Shown here: in pieces, positions 62,681 through 64,000 of the stretch | Numbering within the stretch: position 1 is the stretch's first letter | Layout: every line of letters starts with the position of its first letter | Assembly (NCBI GenBank): GCA_040903745.1 | Contig: JBBDUV010000037.1 | Location: 1-64,000 of the forward strand | Reading direction: 5' to 3' | DNA length: 64,000 nt | DNA from: M55B112 sp040903745 | GTDB taxonomy: Bacteria > Bacteroidota > Bacteroidia > Bacteroidales > GCA-2748055 | Notes under the pieces: generated by a model | What the model was told of the DNA's origin: nothing | The model's input: the letters and a program-made list of their open reading frames with translations, nothing else | Database searches by the model: none | Made by a program: the position numbers and the translations under genes

Positions 62681-63688
62681 ATGAATGTAGCAATTGTTGG
62701 AACCAGTGGAGCCGTAGGTCAGGAATTATTAAAAGTGCTGGAAGAGAGAGACTTCCCGCTCGATGAATTGTGCCTCTTTGGCTCAGCCAGAAGTGCCGGA
62801 ACGGTCTATCATTTCAGAGGGAAAGAGATTGAAGTGAAGGAATTGCGGGAGAACGACGACTTCAAGGGTATTGATATAGCGCTGACATCGGCCGGTGGCA
62901 GCACATCGAAAAAATTCGCAGCTACCATCACAAAACATGGAGCAGTGATGATCGATAACTCAAGTGCCTTCAGGATGGACGATGATGTCCCTTTGGTGGT
63001 GCCTGAGCTGAATGCGGCCGATCTGCATGATCTGCCCAGGAACATTGTTGCCAATCCGAACTGCACCACGATACAGATGGTGGTATGCCTGAAGCCAATC
63101 GAAGAGCTGTCGCATATTAAGAAGGTCCACGCCGCCACCTACCAGTCGGCCAGTGGGGCCGGTGCTGCAGCTATGCAGGAGCTGGTCGACCAGATCAATC
63201 AGATCGCCAGTGGGGAGGAGGTAACGGTCGACAAGTTTCCATATCAGCTGATGCTGAACCTGATTCCGCAGGTGGATGATTTCACCGACAACCTCTATAC
63301 AAAAGAGGAGATGAAGATGTTCAACGAATCGAGAAAGATCATGCACTCCGATATTGAGGTCAGCACCACCTGCGTCCGCGTGCCCGTGATGCGCAACCAT
63401 TCGGAGGCCCTGTGGATCGAAACTAAGGATGAGCTCACCGTGGAGCAGGTGCGCGGTGCCATGAAAAAGGCTGAAGGGGTGACCCTGGTAGACGATCCGG
63501 AGAATCAGAAATATCCGATGCCAATTGATTGCGAGGGGAAAAGCGATGTATTCGTTGGCAGAATCCGAAAGGATTTAACCAATCCGAAGGGGATTGCACT
63601 CTGGTGTGTGGGCGACCAGATCAAAAAAGGAGCTGCGCTGAACGCTGTTCAGATTGCGGAGTATATGGTGAAGAACGGGCTGGTGTAA
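62681..63688 (+). CDS. asd: Aspartate-semialdehyde dehydrogenase
   Basis: The 335-residue protein has the NADP-binding start VAIVGTSGAVGQELL, the catalytic Cys in VANPNCTTIQMV, and the substrate motif QSASGAGAAAMQEL. It makes aspartate semialdehyde for lysine, DAP, threonine and methionine synthesis. It is complete. A promoter-like ACGATTTTTG lies about 80 bases upstream. Confidence 0.96.
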   Translation: MNVAIVGTSGAVGQELLKVLEERDFPLDELCLFGSARSAGTVYHFRGKEIEVKELRENDDFKGIDIALTSAGGSTSKKFAATITKHGAVMIDNSSAFRMDDDVPLVVPELNAADLHDLPRNIVANPNCTTIQMVVCLKPIEELSHIKKVHAATYQSASGAGAAAMQELVDQINQIASGEEVTVDKFPYQLMLNLIPQVDDFTDNLYTKEEMKMFNESRKIMHSDIEVSTTCVRVPVMRNHSEALWIETKDELTVEQVRGAMKKAEGVTLVDDPENQKYPMPIDCEGKSDVFVGRIRKDLTNPKGIALWCVGDQIKKGAALNAVQIAEYMVKNGLV

Positions 63689-63783
63689 CTATTGCTTCCA
63701 CGGCATAACGGTAATTCCAGCAGCAATGATTGCATACTGTATATCATAGATTTACAGGCAAAAGTCAGACGGTAACAAGCAGA

Positions 63784-64000
63784 TCAGTAAAGCAGATCAT
63801 TATAGGGGTACCGTGTTACATGGATTTCCTTCACGGTCTGGTAGAGCACATCCTTCAGGTGGTCGATATTCTCCTTTTTCAGGGCGGAAATAAAGATAAC
63901 ATTCCGCCGCTCACTGGTCCAGCGGCGCCTGATATCCTCCAGGCTGAGGTTCTCTCTTAATTCAGGAGTGAGATCATCGTCATCCTTTCTTACATAGGTA
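63784..64000 (-). CDS. hflX: GTPase HflX, C-terminal part (partial)
   Basis: On the minus strand the window edge carries 72 codons of an open frame ending at the stop 63784-63786. It includes VIFISALKKENIDHLKDVLY and ends VTRYPYNDLLY. This is the HflX C-terminal pattern (FISA G5 motif, then a domain ending in an aromatic/Leu tail). The rest of the gene lies beyond the window. HflX is a ribosome-binding GTPase that rescues stalled ribosomes. Confidence 0.8.
   Translation of the reverse strand, partial: TYVRKDDDDLTPELRENLSLEDIRRRWTSERRNVIFISALKKENIDHLKDVLYQTVKEIHVTRYPYNDLLY

Noticed and set aside
1..64000. CRISPR array or intact insertion sequence
   Set aside because: No regularly spaced repeats with unique spacers and no transposase gene were seen.

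Overview
The window looks like a chromosomal segment from an anaerobic or facultative member of the Bacteroidota, probably Bacteroidales/Marinilabiliales-like. Support comes from the sequence: recurrent TAnnTTTG (-7) promoter motifs, a type IX secretion tail remnant, lipoprotein GH92 enzymes and sulfatases, LpxK, a DUF4836-type lipoprotein and the overall gene repertoire. No complete rRNA, tRNA or CRISPR array is visible. The exact taxon cannot be fixed from the sequence alone.

Layout. 1-6.0 kb is an accessory region. It holds two integron-type gene cassettes whose attC-like ends pair as expected, a displaced tRNA 3' fragment, an AbiEi/AbiEii-like toxin-antitoxin pair, an unidentified C-terminal gene fragment, and an MntA/HepT pair whose toxin is frameshifted by an exact 7-bp tandem duplication. 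6.3-8.9 kb is an ECF sigma factor / membrane anti-sigma / lipoprotein unit next to a decayed CBM6-type T9SS gene. 8.9-22.6 kb and 31.1-38.2 kb form a carbohydrate-degradation locus: four S1 sulfatases, three GH92 alpha-mannosidases, a GH71/99-like hydrolase, a secreted Gfo/Idh oxidoreductase, a periplasmic metallophosphoesterase and a membrane-spanning LamG/kelch-winged helix regulator. There is no susC/susD pair. The likely substrate is a sulfated (perhaps phosphorylated) alpha-mannoside or N-glycan.

Between the two halves of that locus lies a sulfur/molybdenum module with visibly higher GC (22.6-31.1 kb): a membrane protein fused to a THEP1-like NTPase, MobA, a PsrABC/PhsABC-like molybdopterin oxidoreductase, a split YeeE/YedE transporter pair, and a secreted rhodanese-like protein that lacks the active-site Cys and carries its only Cys at the C-terminus.

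38.4-47.7 kb begins with mnmH behind a small chimeric corrinoid-protein remnant and an HMA-AraC regulator. It then contains a tightly coupled six-gene operon: PqqD-like protein, ATP-grasp ligase, DAP-decarboxylase-like PLP enzyme, urea transporter fused to an M23 domain, TPR outer-membrane barrel and TPR protein. This operon is the best candidate for an undescribed envelope-associated biosynthetic system. 47.9-64 kb is mostly housekeeping: EamA transporter, DUF4836 lipoprotein, a LolD/FtsX-like ABC pair, rpsT, radC, folK, sppA, lpxK, purine nucleoside phosphorylase, an MFS transporter, a lamin-tail-domain protein, asd and the 3' end of hflX. It also holds one more decayed toxin-antitoxin pair and several intergenic tandem repeats.
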